Assembly: GCF_000613945.1 (NCBI RefSeq)
Contig: NZ_BAJY01000001.1
Span: 177,235-241,234, forward strand
Direction of reading: 5' to 3'
DNA from: Prevotella falsenii DSM 22864 = JCM 15124
GTDB lineage: Bacteria > Bacteroidota > Bacteroidia > Bacteroidales > Bacteroidaceae
Length of the DNA stretch: 64,000 nucleotides
Positions 1 through 8,035 of this stretch are shown one piece after another (positions within the stretch are counted from its first letter, which is position 1; every line of letters starts with the position of its first letter). The position numbers and the translations under genes were made by a program. The notes beneath the pieces were generated by a model. It saw only the letters and a list, made by a program, of their open reading frames with translations, searched no databases and was not told the DNA's origin.

Positions 1-14
1 TTGTTTTTGTCCAT
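1..14 (-). CDS. start of the next prophage tail gene (partial)
   Basis: An ATG on the minus strand at 14 opens a reading frame (Met-Asp-Lys-Asn) 11 bases after the stop of the tail-tube gene and runs off the window edge. In tailed phages a tail assembly protein commonly follows the tail tube, so that is the likely identity, but four codons show nothing. Confidence 0.3.
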
Positions 15-25
15 AATTTCCACTT

Positions 26-502
26 TTAATGACCGCTGGCAGGTTTAGGACTACTGCCTGTCAATCCGGTAGCATTCTTTGTTATCGCACCGCTGTTCTG
101 CAAGGTGATGGAGTACTTTGCATCATCACCTGCCTGACCGTCAAGATCCAATGACGTAATAAGATACTTGCCGTTATATCCGCCACTGGTCTTGCCCGTG
201 CGTTTGTCACCATCACGAAGGTTATATGCCGCGTCGACGGGTTCTCCCTTCAGCATAGCATCTTTCAGCTGGTCATAACTCGGGACTTCATCACTACCAT
301 CCGTCAGCACGACACCGTCTGCAGTAATCTGTTCCGAGAAACTCTTGATGTAACTTTCCTTCCATTTACCACCGGAAGCCTCCTTGGTTACACGCTCTCC
401 CGTTTCGGCAGAGGTTGAAACCTTGCAACCGGTGGAAAAGCCGAGCGCATTCCCCCCGATGGAGAGGATAAGGTCGGTTCCGTCTAAAACACTTTTTGCC
501 AT
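26..502 (-). CDS. phage tail tube (major tail) protein
   Basis: A 158-residue soluble protein that resembles the small major tail proteins of long-tailed phages, which polymerise into the tube through which DNA passes. It starts MAKSVLDGTDLILSIGG, is rich in Gly, Ser, Thr and Asp, and ends in a Gly/Ser/Pro-rich tail. It has no signal peptide or membrane segment. It overlaps the 3' end of the spanin-like lipoprotein gene by 19 bases, so it belongs to the leftward late operon running protease, scaffold, capsid, lysis, tail. The call comes from overall appearance and gene order, not a diagnostic motif. Confidence 0.6.
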   Translation of the reverse strand: MAKSVLDGTDLILSIGGNALGFSTGCKVSTSAETGERVTKEASGGKWKESYIKSFSEQITADGVVLTDGSDEVPSYDQLKDAMLKGEPVDAAYNLRDGDKRTGKTSGGYNGKYLITSLDLDGQAGDDAKYSITLQNSGAITKNATGLTGSSPKPASGH

Positions 503-1028
503 ATCTTTCTTGTTAATAGGGTTGATACTATGCCGGTCGCCACTCCGACGATAAAGGCGATGAATACGGTTCTAAGACCGTTCGAGGAGCGTTCTTTTGA
601 CGTTTCCTTCAACTCGCTGTTCACCTTTTTAGCCTCTTTCAGCTGTCGCTTCAGTGTGCTGATGGTTTTTGAGTAACTTACCGCCACCAGTTCCAGAGAA
701 TCGCAGTTGGCTTCTATGACCAACTGCTCAGGCTCTTTCCCCGTCGCAGCCCTCCGTTTCACTTTCACGCTCGCCTGTCCCTGCTTCGCCGTGTAGGCTG
801 CCCCTTGAGGCAGCAGATGGAGCTGTCCAGCGCAAGGGTCAGGCTCACCGACGACATCGGCACCTTCACGGGCGTTTGCCATGTTTCTACAACGCTCACC
901 ATGCTGTCCACGGCGTGCAGGCTCTCCTCGTGGCTCTCCTGTGTCACCGTGCTTGCGGTCTTTCTGCTCGACGCGCATCCGCTTAAGCACAGGACAGTCA
1001 TCACTGTAACGGCAGCTGTTAGCATCAT
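484..1028 (-). CDS. phage lipoprotein with C-terminal membrane segment, spanin-like; one-base frameshift
   Basis: The N-terminus is a lipoprotein signal (hydrophobic stretch, then LSGC, with Cys about residue 18). A Ser/Thr-rich periplasmic part follows, then VSLTLALDS. The frame breaks near 820 and continues in another frame with LLPQGAAYTAKQGQ, a coiled-coil-like stretch, and a C-terminal membrane helix (VFIAFIVGVATGIVSTLL). Adding one C after AGC near 820 restores about 181 residues. A lipobox at one end and a transmembrane segment at the other is the layout of unimolecular spanins, which fuse the two membranes in the last step of lysis. Start chosen at the Met-Met pair at 1028, just before the signal. 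It overlaps the upstream gene in another frame. Confidence 0.6.
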
Positions 1029-1302
1029 CGATTGCCTTGCGTAGCCGTGCCATCTCGCGCTTTGTCGCATTGAGGTCCTTTCTTGTTTCATTGAGTTCTT
1101 CCTTTAAGGGGTTTACGATGTTCTCTATCAGTATCCGGGTGGCTTTCTCAGTGTTGTCAATCCGGACTGCCTCGGCGTCAGCCAACGCTTTCTCTGCTTC
1201 CGCTTTCGCTTTCCTCACGGTCGATTTCATCGTGATGACGGCTGCCACCGTCGCCACAAGGCCGCCACCCAGCACCAGATTGATAATTTCACTGAGTTCC
1301 AT
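728..1302 (-). CDS. phage membrane-anchored coiled-coil protein of the lysis cassette (3' end inferred)
   Basis: Begins MELSEIINLVLGGG and has one N-terminal membrane segment (about residues 6-24), then a long charged, Ala/Glu/Lys-rich helical stretch (about 28-95) and a CRYSDDCPVL motif. It sits 13 bases after the amidase, so a lysis role (holin or inner-membrane spanin) is inferred from position. In the sequence as given the frame does not stop and fuses into the C-terminal half of the lipoprotein (to 484). That fusion arises only because of the missing base near 820; with the base restored this frame stops at about 728. The distal part before that stop looks non-globular, so its true end is uncertain. 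Confidence 0.5.
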
Positions 1303-1315
1303 ACCTTTTGTTTTA

Positions 1316-1780
1316 TTATTGTCTTATACCAATCTCGCGCAGCCACTTCTGCACATCGAAGCTCGGACACGCCTTGCCGATGTTCAATTCTTGGTGTCCC
1401 ACGATGCGTATCTGCGGAAACCTACTGTGGAAATCCTGCACGTAGCGTTTCAGAGACTCCCGCTGGGCAGCCGTCCGCGTGTCCTTGGGTTTCATGGCTT
1501 TGTCGCAGCCACCCACGTACACGATGTGCCGGCTCACGCTGTTGTAGCCTGATGCCCCGTTGGTCACTTCCCACGGGTCCACTTGCGCGTCCTCGTTGTT
1601 CTTGACCAGCCGCTCCACACGCCCGTCGAGGTGGAAGAGGTCGGTATAGCCTACCTGCTTCCAGCCACGCCCGGCAGGTGGGGGCGAGGTATGCCACCGG
1701 CGTATTTCAGCCGAGCTCACCTCACGCCCCTCCGGGGTAGCCGTGCAGTGGATGACGAGGTACTTCATCGGTTTGCCCAT
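1316..1780 (-). CDS. phage endolysin, N-acetylmuramoyl-L-alanine amidase (type 2)
   Basis: Cleaves the bond between muramic acid and the stem peptide at lysis. The 154-residue protein matches the amidase_2/T7 lysozyme family: YLVIHCTATPEG near the N-terminus (first zinc His), VGHQELN (second zinc His) and KACPSFD (zinc Cys) near residues 130-142. It has no signal peptide, so it would need a holin or membrane partner to reach the wall. Its ATG overlaps the stop of the capsid gene (TAATG), which implies translational coupling. A lysis gene between capsid and tail genes is an unusual but compact order. Confidence 0.9.
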   Translation of the reverse strand: MGKPMKYLVIHCTATPEGREVSSAEIRRWHTSPPPAGRGWKQVGYTDLFHLDGRVERLVKNNEDAQVDPWEVTNGASGYNSVSRHIVYVGGCDKAMKPKDTRTAAQRESLKRYVQDFHSRFPQIRIVGHQELNIGKACPSFDVQKWLREIGIRQ

Positions 1781-2838
1781 TATGGAATCTCCTTATAGCC
1801 GCTTGCCATTACTACGCCTGCATCTGCTTTCTTCGGCATACAGATAAAGTAATGACGGAAGTTGATCTTGTTGCGCTGGTATTCCGGGTCGGTCGAAGCC
1901 TCGCTGTAATACATCTTGGTCGAACCCGTGGCCTTGAACACGCGTGGAGTATAGAACGCGAACGAACACTGGAACTCGCCCTTTGCAGCCGTCGAGCCCA
2001 ACTCCTTCTTCACACCGGCAGTGGTATAAAGCGGTGTGTTGGCATATTCGAAGATGTCGAAGCCGTACAGCTTGCCTACCTTACCGGTGTTGCGGTCTAT
2101 GTTGTACTGCTCACGGAAGTTTTGGCTGACGAGCAGCAGGTCGTTCACATGATCAGGACAGAGGACAAGGCGGCGATTCTCAGATGGCACCTTCATCTTA
2201 TCCAGTGCACGCTTCATCTCCACAAGGTCGTTGGGTGTCAGACGCAGACGGCCTGTCTCCGCATCACGCTCACCGGTTGTTGTCAGTACGGGGGTCTTGG
2301 CGGTCTTGTTCTTGGCACACAGGGCATGGGCAGCCTTGGTGAACTTGGCATCGTTCAGCGCATTGCTGTGGCTTTCCTTCACACGGGCCATCTTGTCATA
2401 GCTGATGGCATACAGTTCATCGTCCGTGATAGGTGTCACCTTTGTTTGGAACTTGTCCAGCTTCACGGCAATATCCTTGTCTTCCAATGCCTGAAGGGGA
2501 ATAGGGTATGTCGTGTTGTTCACAAGTACGTCAGGATCCACACCTACTTCTACGAGGTGTATCACGTCGTTGTTTGCAATGGAACTCTGGTCAGGTACTC
2601 CGTCCAGCCATGAGCCTTCAAGACCGGTGCGCAAGGACTTTACCAACTCGCCTGTCCATATTTCGGTATAGACACCCTCACGGAGACTGCCAGCGGGAGC
2701 AGCCTGTCCGATTACGGCAGCAAGCACATTCATGCCCAAGGCACCGGTTACCGGTGACAGTCCTACTGTCTGGGCTAACGTCGCACCTGCTATTGCATTG
2801 AACAGCAGGGCAGCAAACATCATCAAAATTCTGTTCAT
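1780..2838 (-). CDS. phage major capsid protein
   Basis: About 352 residues. It resembles the capsid proteins of Bacteroidetes transposable phages. After a hydrophobic N-terminal segment (MNRILMMFAALLFNAIAG) come conserved-looking stretches such as GVYTEIWTGELVK, VLVNNTTYPIP and TDDELYAISYDKM. Position right after protease and scaffold supports the call. The ATG at 2838 was chosen because the longer frame to 2964 overlaps the scaffold gene. The hydrophobic start looks like a signal peptide, which is odd for a capsid protein; it may be removed by the prohead protease. A start farther in, at MNVLAAVIGQ, is the alternative. Confidence 0.75.
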   Translation of the reverse strand: MNRILMMFAALLFNAIAGATLAQTVGLSPVTGALGMNVLAAVIGQAAPAGSLREGVYTEIWTGELVKSLRTGLEGSWLDGVPDQSSIANNDVIHLVEVGVDPDVLVNNTTYPIPLQALEDKDIAVKLDKFQTKVTPITDDELYAISYDKMARVKESHSNALNDAKFTKAAHALCAKNKTAKTPVLTTTGERDAETGRLRLTPNDLVEMKRALDKMKVPSENRRLVLCPDHVNDLLLVSQNFREQYNIDRNTGKVGKLYGFDIFEYANTPLYTTAGVKKELGSTAAKGEFQCSFAFYTPRVFKATGSTKMYYSEASTDPEYQRNKINFRHYFICMPKKADAGVVMASGYKEIP

Positions 2839-2863
2839 CTTTTCTATTTTAAGGGTTATACTT

Positions 2864-3313
2864 TCAGATCTCGCAATCGATACCGTACTCGGCCTTGTAC
2901 AGACGCTTGTACTCATCAGGGCTTTCAGAACGCAGGGTCGCAATCTGGTCAGCCGGCACCTCACTCAACTTCGTGTACTTCTGCTCGCCGGCAGGAGCAC
3001 CCCCTTGATGTCCCAATACGGAAGACAGCTTCACCGCAGGGTGCATCGCCTTCAGGGTCTTCTCCAACTCCTCTGCGCCAATCTTCTTGCCCAGCTCCAC
3101 AAACTGGTCTTTGTCCTTCTCCTCAAGTCGCTTCTCGGCGATGGCTTGCGTGACGAGATTGGTGATATTCACCAAAGCAAGGTTCTCCTTCTCTTTCTGC
3201 AGAGATACGTTCTGTTCCTTCAGCCCTTTCAGCTCCGCGAGCTTTGCTGAGATCTCCGCATCCGTTGCCGTTTCCGGCAGCCCCAGTTGCAGGGCAATGG
3301 TCTTGTTTTCCAT
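2864..3313 (-). CDS. phage scaffold protein
   Basis: A 149-residue, highly charged helical protein with a predicted coiled coil (about residues 20-50, LKGLKEQNVSLQKEKENL) and a C-terminal region ending YKAEYGIDCEI. Small helical scaffolds between the prohead protease and the capsid protein direct prohead assembly and are then cleaved. In Mu itself protease and scaffold share one gene; here they are separate. Start taken at ATG 3313 (MENKTIALQLGL); an upstream TTG at 3349 that overlaps the protease stop would add 12 low-complexity Asn/Lys residues. Confidence 0.65.
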   Translation of the reverse strand: MENKTIALQLGLPETATDAEISAKLAELKGLKEQNVSLQKEKENLALVNITNLVTQAIAEKRLEEKDKDQFVELGKKIGAEELEKTLKAMHPAVKLSSVLGHQGGAPAGEQKYTKLSEVPADQIATLRSESPDEYKRLYKAEYGIDCEI

Positions 3314-3345
3314 TTCTTCTGTTTTTTGTTGTTTGTTATTATTGT

Positions 3346-3804
3346 TCAAAAGTGGCAGGTCGCAGTCGCCGTCCCTGCGAGGGTTATCACCTTTCCATTT
3401 CTCTGAAGCACGAGCGCATCATCGTTGGCACCAACATCGGCTATACTGACCTCAAAGAGTTTGCTTCTCGTTATAGTCGGGCGTGTCTGTCCGGTTACAA
3501 GCAGGTCTTTGTCCTCGCTCGTTTCAAATATCTCCAGACCGGCACTCACCATCCTCAGGCTGCCGAACTCAAACTGCTTCTTGCAACGCTCACTCAACTC
3601 CGAGGCACAGTCGAACATCAGCTCACCGGTTACCTCATTGTTCTCCACTTTCAGGTCTTTCACATAACCCACCACGTTGCCGCGCTCATGCATATAGAGC
3701 AGTACGGGGTTACGGTTGTACTGAGCCACGTCCATGCCGCTCGTCAGCACTCTGAACCCGTAGCTGTTCAGGCTGTCATTTGATATTCTTACTCGCTTTC
3801 CCAT
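3346..3804 (-). CDS. phage prohead (maturation) serine protease
   Basis: About 152 residues. Features match the HK97-type prohead protease fold: NRNPVLLYMHERGNVVGYVKDLKVE, with the likely catalytic His in YMHERG, then FGSLRMVSAGLEI with the likely catalytic Ser in MVSAG, and FEVSIADVGAN near the C-terminus. It would cleave scaffold and capsid precursors during maturation. Start taken at ATG 3804 (MGKRVRISNDSL); a longer frame to 3852 is less likely. It is the first gene of the leftward late operon, divergent from the terminase operon. Confidence 0.8.
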   Translation of the reverse strand: MGKRVRISNDSLNSYGFRVLTSGMDVAQYNRNPVLLYMHERGNVVGYVKDLKVENNEVTGELMFDCASELSERCKKQFEFGSLRMVSAGLEIFETSEDKDLLVTGQTRPTITRSKLFEVSIADVGANDDALVLQRNGKVITLAGTATATCHF

Positions 3805-3960
3805 TTGCGTTTTACATTCGATTTTCGACTGCAATATTACGTCATAAATCACTGACTACCAAAAAAGTATGAAACCACTGCACGCTTCTATGAAGCGGCT
3901 TCACCGTTTTTTTGCAGGCTCAATAAAATAAGGCAATTTTGCAGTGAGAACGAACTCCTA

Positions 3961-3984
3961 AGCAGACGTTTGAAAACGTCTGCT
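3961..3984. promoter_or_regulatory. perfect 11-bp inverted repeat between divergent late operons
   Basis: Arms AGCAGACGTTT and AAACGTCTGCT are separated by two bases and lie 24 bases before the small-terminase ATG, in the 203-bp gap between protease (leftward) and terminase (rightward). No T-run follows, so an operator for a late-gene regulator fits better than a terminator. A second, weaker hairpin (CTTCTATGAAGCGGCTTC, then T7) lies at 3887-3917 and could be a terminator-like element. Confidence 0.45.
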
Positions 3985-4007
3985 ATGTAAAACCATACAA
4001 GCAGATT

Positions 4008-4472
4008 ATGACAAAAGCAGAAACAGAAAAGAAAAAATCCCTTGCACGCTCTCTCTACCTTGCAGGAATGGAGCAGAACGAGATAGCGGAGAAAGTGGAC
4101 GTGTCAAGGGTTACCATATCCAAGTGGTGCACTGCGGAAGGGTGGAAAGAGGCGCGGGCAGCAAAGAACGTGACACGGCCCGAACTGGTCAACAAACTGT
4201 TGCTCACCATCGACAAGCTCATTACCGAGGTGAATGAATCGGAAGACCCCTCGCTCATAGCAGGTCTGGGCGACAAGCTCGCCAAGCTGTCCTCCGTCAT
4301 CGAGAAGCTCGACAAGAAGGCAAATGTCGTAGATGCGATAGAGGTCTTCATGGCATTCTCCAAATGGCTGGAGTACCGAGCCACCATCGACCCGACCGTA
4401 ACGCCGGAACTCATCAAGACCATCAACAAATTTCAGGACATGTACCTCACCGAGCAGATGGGGATAAAATAG
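4008..4472 (+). CDS. phage terminase small subunit-like DNA-binding protein
   Basis: 154 residues. The N-terminal half carries a helix-turn-helix (about residues 18-45: MEQNEIAEKVDVSRVTISKWC) followed by a Trp-rich WCTAEGWKEAR segment, the usual start of small terminase subunits that recognise phage DNA for packaging. The rest is helical with a likely oligomerisation region. The large terminase begins eight bases after its stop. In Mu the equivalent role is played by gp27, which sits just before the large subunit. Confidence 0.75.
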   Translation: MTKAETEKKKSLARSLYLAGMEQNEIAEKVDVSRVTISKWCTAEGWKEARAAKNVTRPELVNKLLLTIDKLITEVNESEDPSLIAGLGDKLAKLSSVIEKLDKKANVVDAIEVFMAFSKWLEYRATIDPTVTPELIKTINKFQDMYLTEQMGIK

Positions 4473-4479
4473 AAGGCGT

Positions 4480-6039
4480 ATGGCAACAGCAGCAGAAAAG
4501 AAACTGGCATTCGAACAGTGGAAGGAACACTGCAAGCGCATACAGTCCATTACGGACACCACGGCACTTGCCAATGAAACACCTGCCCAGAAAGACAGGC
4601 GCAAGGAAAGACTGCTCAGCAACTATGCCGCCTTCTGCGAGTATTACTTCCCCCATTTCCTCACGCTGCGCGACAAGACTACTGGCGAGGTACTGCGTAC
4701 TGTACACAACGCGCCGTTCCACAATCAGGCGGCACGAAAGGTCATGGAAACACCGAACCTGAAGGCAGTCTTCATGTGGCCGCGCGGTCATGCCAAGTCC
4801 ACCCACTTTGACATCTTCATGCCTTTGTGGCTCATGCTCCGTCCAAAACGGCTCATCAACTTTATGGTAGTGGTGGGCAAGTCGCAGGATAGTGCGAACC
4901 GACTACTTGGCGACATTCAGGCGGAACTGGAATATAATCAACGTATCATCGCCGACTTCGGTCAGCAGAAGAACCTCGGACTGTGGACGGCAGGTGAGTT
5001 CAAGACAGCCTCCGGCGTGAAGTTCCTTGCCGTTGGCCGTGGTCAGTCGCCGCGTGGACTTCGTGAGCGCGAGGCACGTCCGGATTACATTGTCATCGAT
5101 GACCTTGACGATGACGAACTCTGCCGTAACGAAAAGCGTGTGCACAATCTCACCGATTGGGTGAAGGAGGCTCTCTTCGGCGCGCTCGACGTGGGGCGAG
5201 GACGTTTCCTTATGGTGGGCAACCTCATATCAAAGACCTCCGTACTGGCCAATATCGCAGCAACGCATGGCGTGTTCGTGTCGAAGGTTCAGGCGGTCGA
5301 TAAGAACGGTGAGCCGGTATGGAAAGAGAAATGGACCAAGGAAGACGCACAGGAGTACCGCGACTTCGTGGGCTATCGTGCGTGGGAGAAGGAGATGATG
5401 CACAATCCCATCGTGGACGGCACCATCTTCCGGGCCGACTGGATAAGGTACAAGCCCATGCCGTCGCTCCGCAAGTATGATATGCTCGTATGTTATACCG
5501 ACCCGTCTTTCAAATCGACCACTGCCAATGACTACAAGGCTTCACGGCTGTGGGGCAAGATAGGGAATGAGCTGCATCTCATCGACTGCTATGTACGGCA
5601 GGACACGGTTGGGGGTATGGTACGGTGGCTCTATGACCTCTACGAAAGAACGAGGGACCAAGTTGCCATACTCTTCTTTATGGAGGCGAACTTCATGCAG
5701 GATGTCATTCTGGACGAGTTCGCCGTGGAGGGCAACCTGCGTGGATACCAGCTGCCTATTATGCCCGACAAGCGCAAGAAACCTGAGAAAATACAGCGTA
5801 TAGAAGCTGTCAGCCCACTGTGGGAACGTGGCTACGTTTACTACAATGAGAAGCTCAAGGACTCACCCGATATGCAGGTGGGCATAGAGCAGACGCTGGC
5901 TCTCGAACGTGGCAGCCGTGTGCATGACGATGCACCGGACGCTGACGAGGGGGCGATATGGATCCTGCAGCGCAATGCAAGACAGGAAAGTTTTCAACCG
6001 GTGTTCGGCAAAAGACCGACCGCCAAAAATTCATGGTAG
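4480..6039 (+). CDS. phage terminase large subunit
   Basis: 519 residues. It packages DNA into proheads using ATP and cuts the concatemer or host-joined DNA. The ATPase domain has a Walker A-like loop, MWPRGHAKST (about residues 98-107), and a Walker B strand, YIVIDDLDDDE (about 204-214). The C-terminal nuclease domain shows an acidic MLVCYTDPSFK strand (Asp, about 336), a later LFFMEANFMQD segment, and DDAPDADEGA near the C-terminus, consistent with an RNase H-like fold. Length matches Mu gp28-type large subunits. Followed after one base by a small gene. Confidence 0.92.
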   Translation: MATAAEKKLAFEQWKEHCKRIQSITDTTALANETPAQKDRRKERLLSNYAAFCEYYFPHFLTLRDKTTGEVLRTVHNAPFHNQAARKVMETPNLKAVFMWPRGHAKSTHFDIFMPLWLMLRPKRLINFMVVVGKSQDSANRLLGDIQAELEYNQRIIADFGQQKNLGLWTAGEFKTASGVKFLAVGRGQSPRGLREREARPDYIVIDDLDDDELCRNEKRVHNLTDWVKEALFGALDVGRGRFLMVGNLISKTSVLANIAATHGVFVSKVQAVDKNGEPVWKEKWTKEDAQEYRDFVGYRAWEKEMMHNPIVDGTIFRADWIRYKPMPSLRKYDMLVCYTDPSFKSTTANDYKASRLWGKIGNELHLIDCYVRQDTVGGMVRWLYDLYERTRDQVAILFFMEANFMQDVILDEFAVEGNLRGYQLPIMPDKRKKPEKIQRIEAVSPLWERGYVYYNEKLKDSPDMQVGIEQTLALERGSRVHDDAPDADEGAIWILQRNARQESFQPVFGKRPTAKNSW

Positions 6040-6040
6040 T

Positions 6041-6226
6041 ATGATAAAACTGATAAAAAACATCATTTTCGCTTGGAAATACAAGCGTGCCGTCCGCAAA
6101 GCCAACAAACTGTCGACTTTGTTCGGAATGAAGTATTATGTGCTCAATATGAGTGGAGAACTCAAGGTTGTTCCAAAACAGAATATTCGCCACCTCGTGC
6201 GCACCCGTCGCTTCCGCAAGGCGTAA
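6041..6226 (+). CDS. small basic phage protein, unknown function
   Basis: 61 residues, strongly basic (many Lys and Arg), beginning MIKLIKNIIFAWKYKRAVRKANK and ending RTRRFRKA. The first ten residues are hydrophobic and amphipathic. Its ATG starts one base after the terminase stop, which suggests coupled translation. No recognised domain. It may be a DNA-binding or head-associated protein. The longer upstream frame within the terminase gene was rejected. Confidence 0.5.
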   Translation: MIKLIKNIIFAWKYKRAVRKANKLSTLFGMKYYVLNMSGELKVVPKQNIRHLVRTRRFRKA

Positions 6227-6285
6227 AGGTGTCGGACATAGAGAAGCACGCATTGTATGTAACTGTATAGAAAAGGAGGTGACAG

Positions 6286-6705
6286 ATGTTTATTACAGAC
6301 GAAGACTACAGGGTGGTCATAGGTGAGGCAGCCCTGAAGACCGTATCACAGACCTCTGCCGAAAACCGTGCCAATGCCGAGAGTGAGGCGCAGGAGGAGA
6401 TTTCAAGCTATCTCAGACCTGTTTACGACTGCAAGGCAGTGTTCACAGCAGAGGGCAATGAGCGAAACAAGCTCATTGTCATGTACACCTGCGACATAGC
6501 CCTCTATCACATGGTATCGGCCATGCCCCAGAAGATGGGCAGTGAAATCCGGAAGGAACGCTACGAGCGTGCCGTGAAATGGCTGGAAGGTGTACAGGCG
6601 GGAAAGATAGTGCCTGACCTGCCCGTCTGCATGGATGCGACAGGGGAACCGTCCGGCATTGGGGTTGTTTTTCACTCACAGAAACCTTTAAGACATAACT
6701 GGTAA
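6286..6705 (+). CDS. Mu gp36-like phage protein (DUF1320)
   Basis: 139 residues. Features match the gp36 family, small helical head-tail proteins of Mu-like phages: MFITDEDYRVVIGEAAL at the start, then EEISSYLRPVYDC and an ALYHMVSAMPQKMGSEIRKERYERAVKWLEG core. A good ribosome binding site (AGGAGG) lies eight bases upstream, unusual in this genome but common in its phage genes. Its stop and the portal start share bases (TAATG). In Mu the gene sits next to the capsid gene; here it has moved to precede the portal. Confidence 0.8.
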   Translation: MFITDEDYRVVIGEAALKTVSQTSAENRANAESEAQEEISSYLRPVYDCKAVFTAEGNERNKLIVMYTCDIALYHMVSAMPQKMGSEIRKERYERAVKWLEGVQAGKIVPDLPVCMDATGEPSGIGVVFHSQKPLRHNW

Positions 6706-8035
6706 TGGATATAAAGAGATTTTTCAGCGGACTAACAGGGCGTTCAGATACAAACACCCTTCGCACGCCTTACGGCAATTTCAATCTTGCCAAGGAGGAA
6801 GACCGCAAGCGTGTGAAGCACGTTGTAATGGCCCTGCAACGGACCACCGATGCGCTCACCCGTAAGGACATTGCGGATTGGCGCAAGGCGTGGCAGATGG
6901 CCATCAATGTAGATGAGCCGAACCGTCAGAGGCTCTACGACATCTATCGCGACTCTGACGCTGACGGCCACCTTTCTGGCTGTGTCCGCCAGCGTGAAGG
7001 CTTCGTCATGGCTAAGTCGTTCAAACTTGTGGACACAGCCGGGAACGAGAGCGACGAGGCACTGCATTACTTCGACCAGTCGTGGTTTAAGCAGCTGTGC
7101 CGTCTTGCCCTTGATTCCGTATACTGGGGGCACTCGCTCATAGAGCTGGGCGACATCGTGCAGGACGGTGACGGATTGCGCTGCTATGACTGCGTGAGGC
7201 TCATACCTCGCAAGCACGTCATTCCTGAATATGGGCGTGTGGTAAAGCAGATTGGTGATGACTGGAAGACAGGCATCGACTTCCACCAGCCGCCGTTCTC
7301 CGACTGGCTCATAGAGGCAGGACAGCCCGACAACCTCGGTCTGTTTCTGAAGGCTGCACAGCATACGATTCCTAAAAAGAACATGCTTGCATTCTGGGAC
7401 ACCTTCGGTGAGATATTCGGCATGCCCATGCGTATTGCCAAGACAGCATCACGGGACAGTAAGGAGATAGACCGGCTTAACCGTATGCTCGTCGAGGCTG
7501 GTGCCTCGCAGACTGCCGTCATGCCCCTCGACACGGAACTTGAGTTCATAGAATCTACGCGTGGCGATGCGTACAATGTCTATAACCAGCGCATAGACCG
7601 TGCGAACTCAGAACTGTCCAAGCTCATCATCGGGCAGACGATGACCATCGAAGACGGCAGCAGCCTCTCGCAAAGCCAGACGCACCTGCAGGTGTTCCAA
7701 AACCTTGTGGAGGATGACGCGATATGCTGCGTGACATTGTCAATAACCAGCTCATTCCCCGGATGGTCGCCCACGGCTTCCCGCTCAAGGGCTTTCGCTT
7801 CGACTGGGACGATTCCATCGACTATACGCCGGAGCAGCAGGTGGCATACGAGACGATGGTGGCAGACCGATATGATGTGGATCCGGCTTACTTCGCGGAG
7901 AAGTATTCCATGCCTGTGGGGGAACGACGGAACAATATGCCTATGATGGAACCGCAAGAAGACCCTGACGACAAAAAAGGGAAGACTGATGATAAGAACA
8001 AACAGCAAAAAAATGTACACCCTTTTTTCGATTGA
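6705..8035 (+). CDS. Mu gp29-like portal protein (DUF935); one-base frameshift
   Basis: The portal ring at the capsid vertex through which DNA is pumped. Residues 1 to about 335 read in the first frame (SDADGHLSGCVRQREGFVM; YWGHSLIELGD; LIIGQTMTIEDGSS). After VFQNLVEDD near 7718 the frame turns to nonsense and the true continuation, MLRDIVNNQLIPRMV to the C-terminus, reads in another frame. Adding one C (GAC GCC GAT ATG) gives a smooth EDDADMLRD join and 443 residues, close to the family length. The stop overlaps the TTG start of the next gene (TTGA). The break is most likely a sequence error; see findings. Confidence 0.85.

Noticed and set aside
484..1302. Programmed frameshift or true 272-residue fusion in the lysis cassette
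   Set aside because: No slippery heptamer at the break (GACAGCTCC), and nine other genes show the same single-base loss; a sequence error is simpler.
1852..2613. 253-residue + strand frame
   Set aside because: Antisense of the capsid gene; codon pattern is that of a shadow.
7690..7760. Portal split into two separate genes
   Set aside because: The second part has no ribosome binding site, starts mid-domain, and one added C gives a seamless join.
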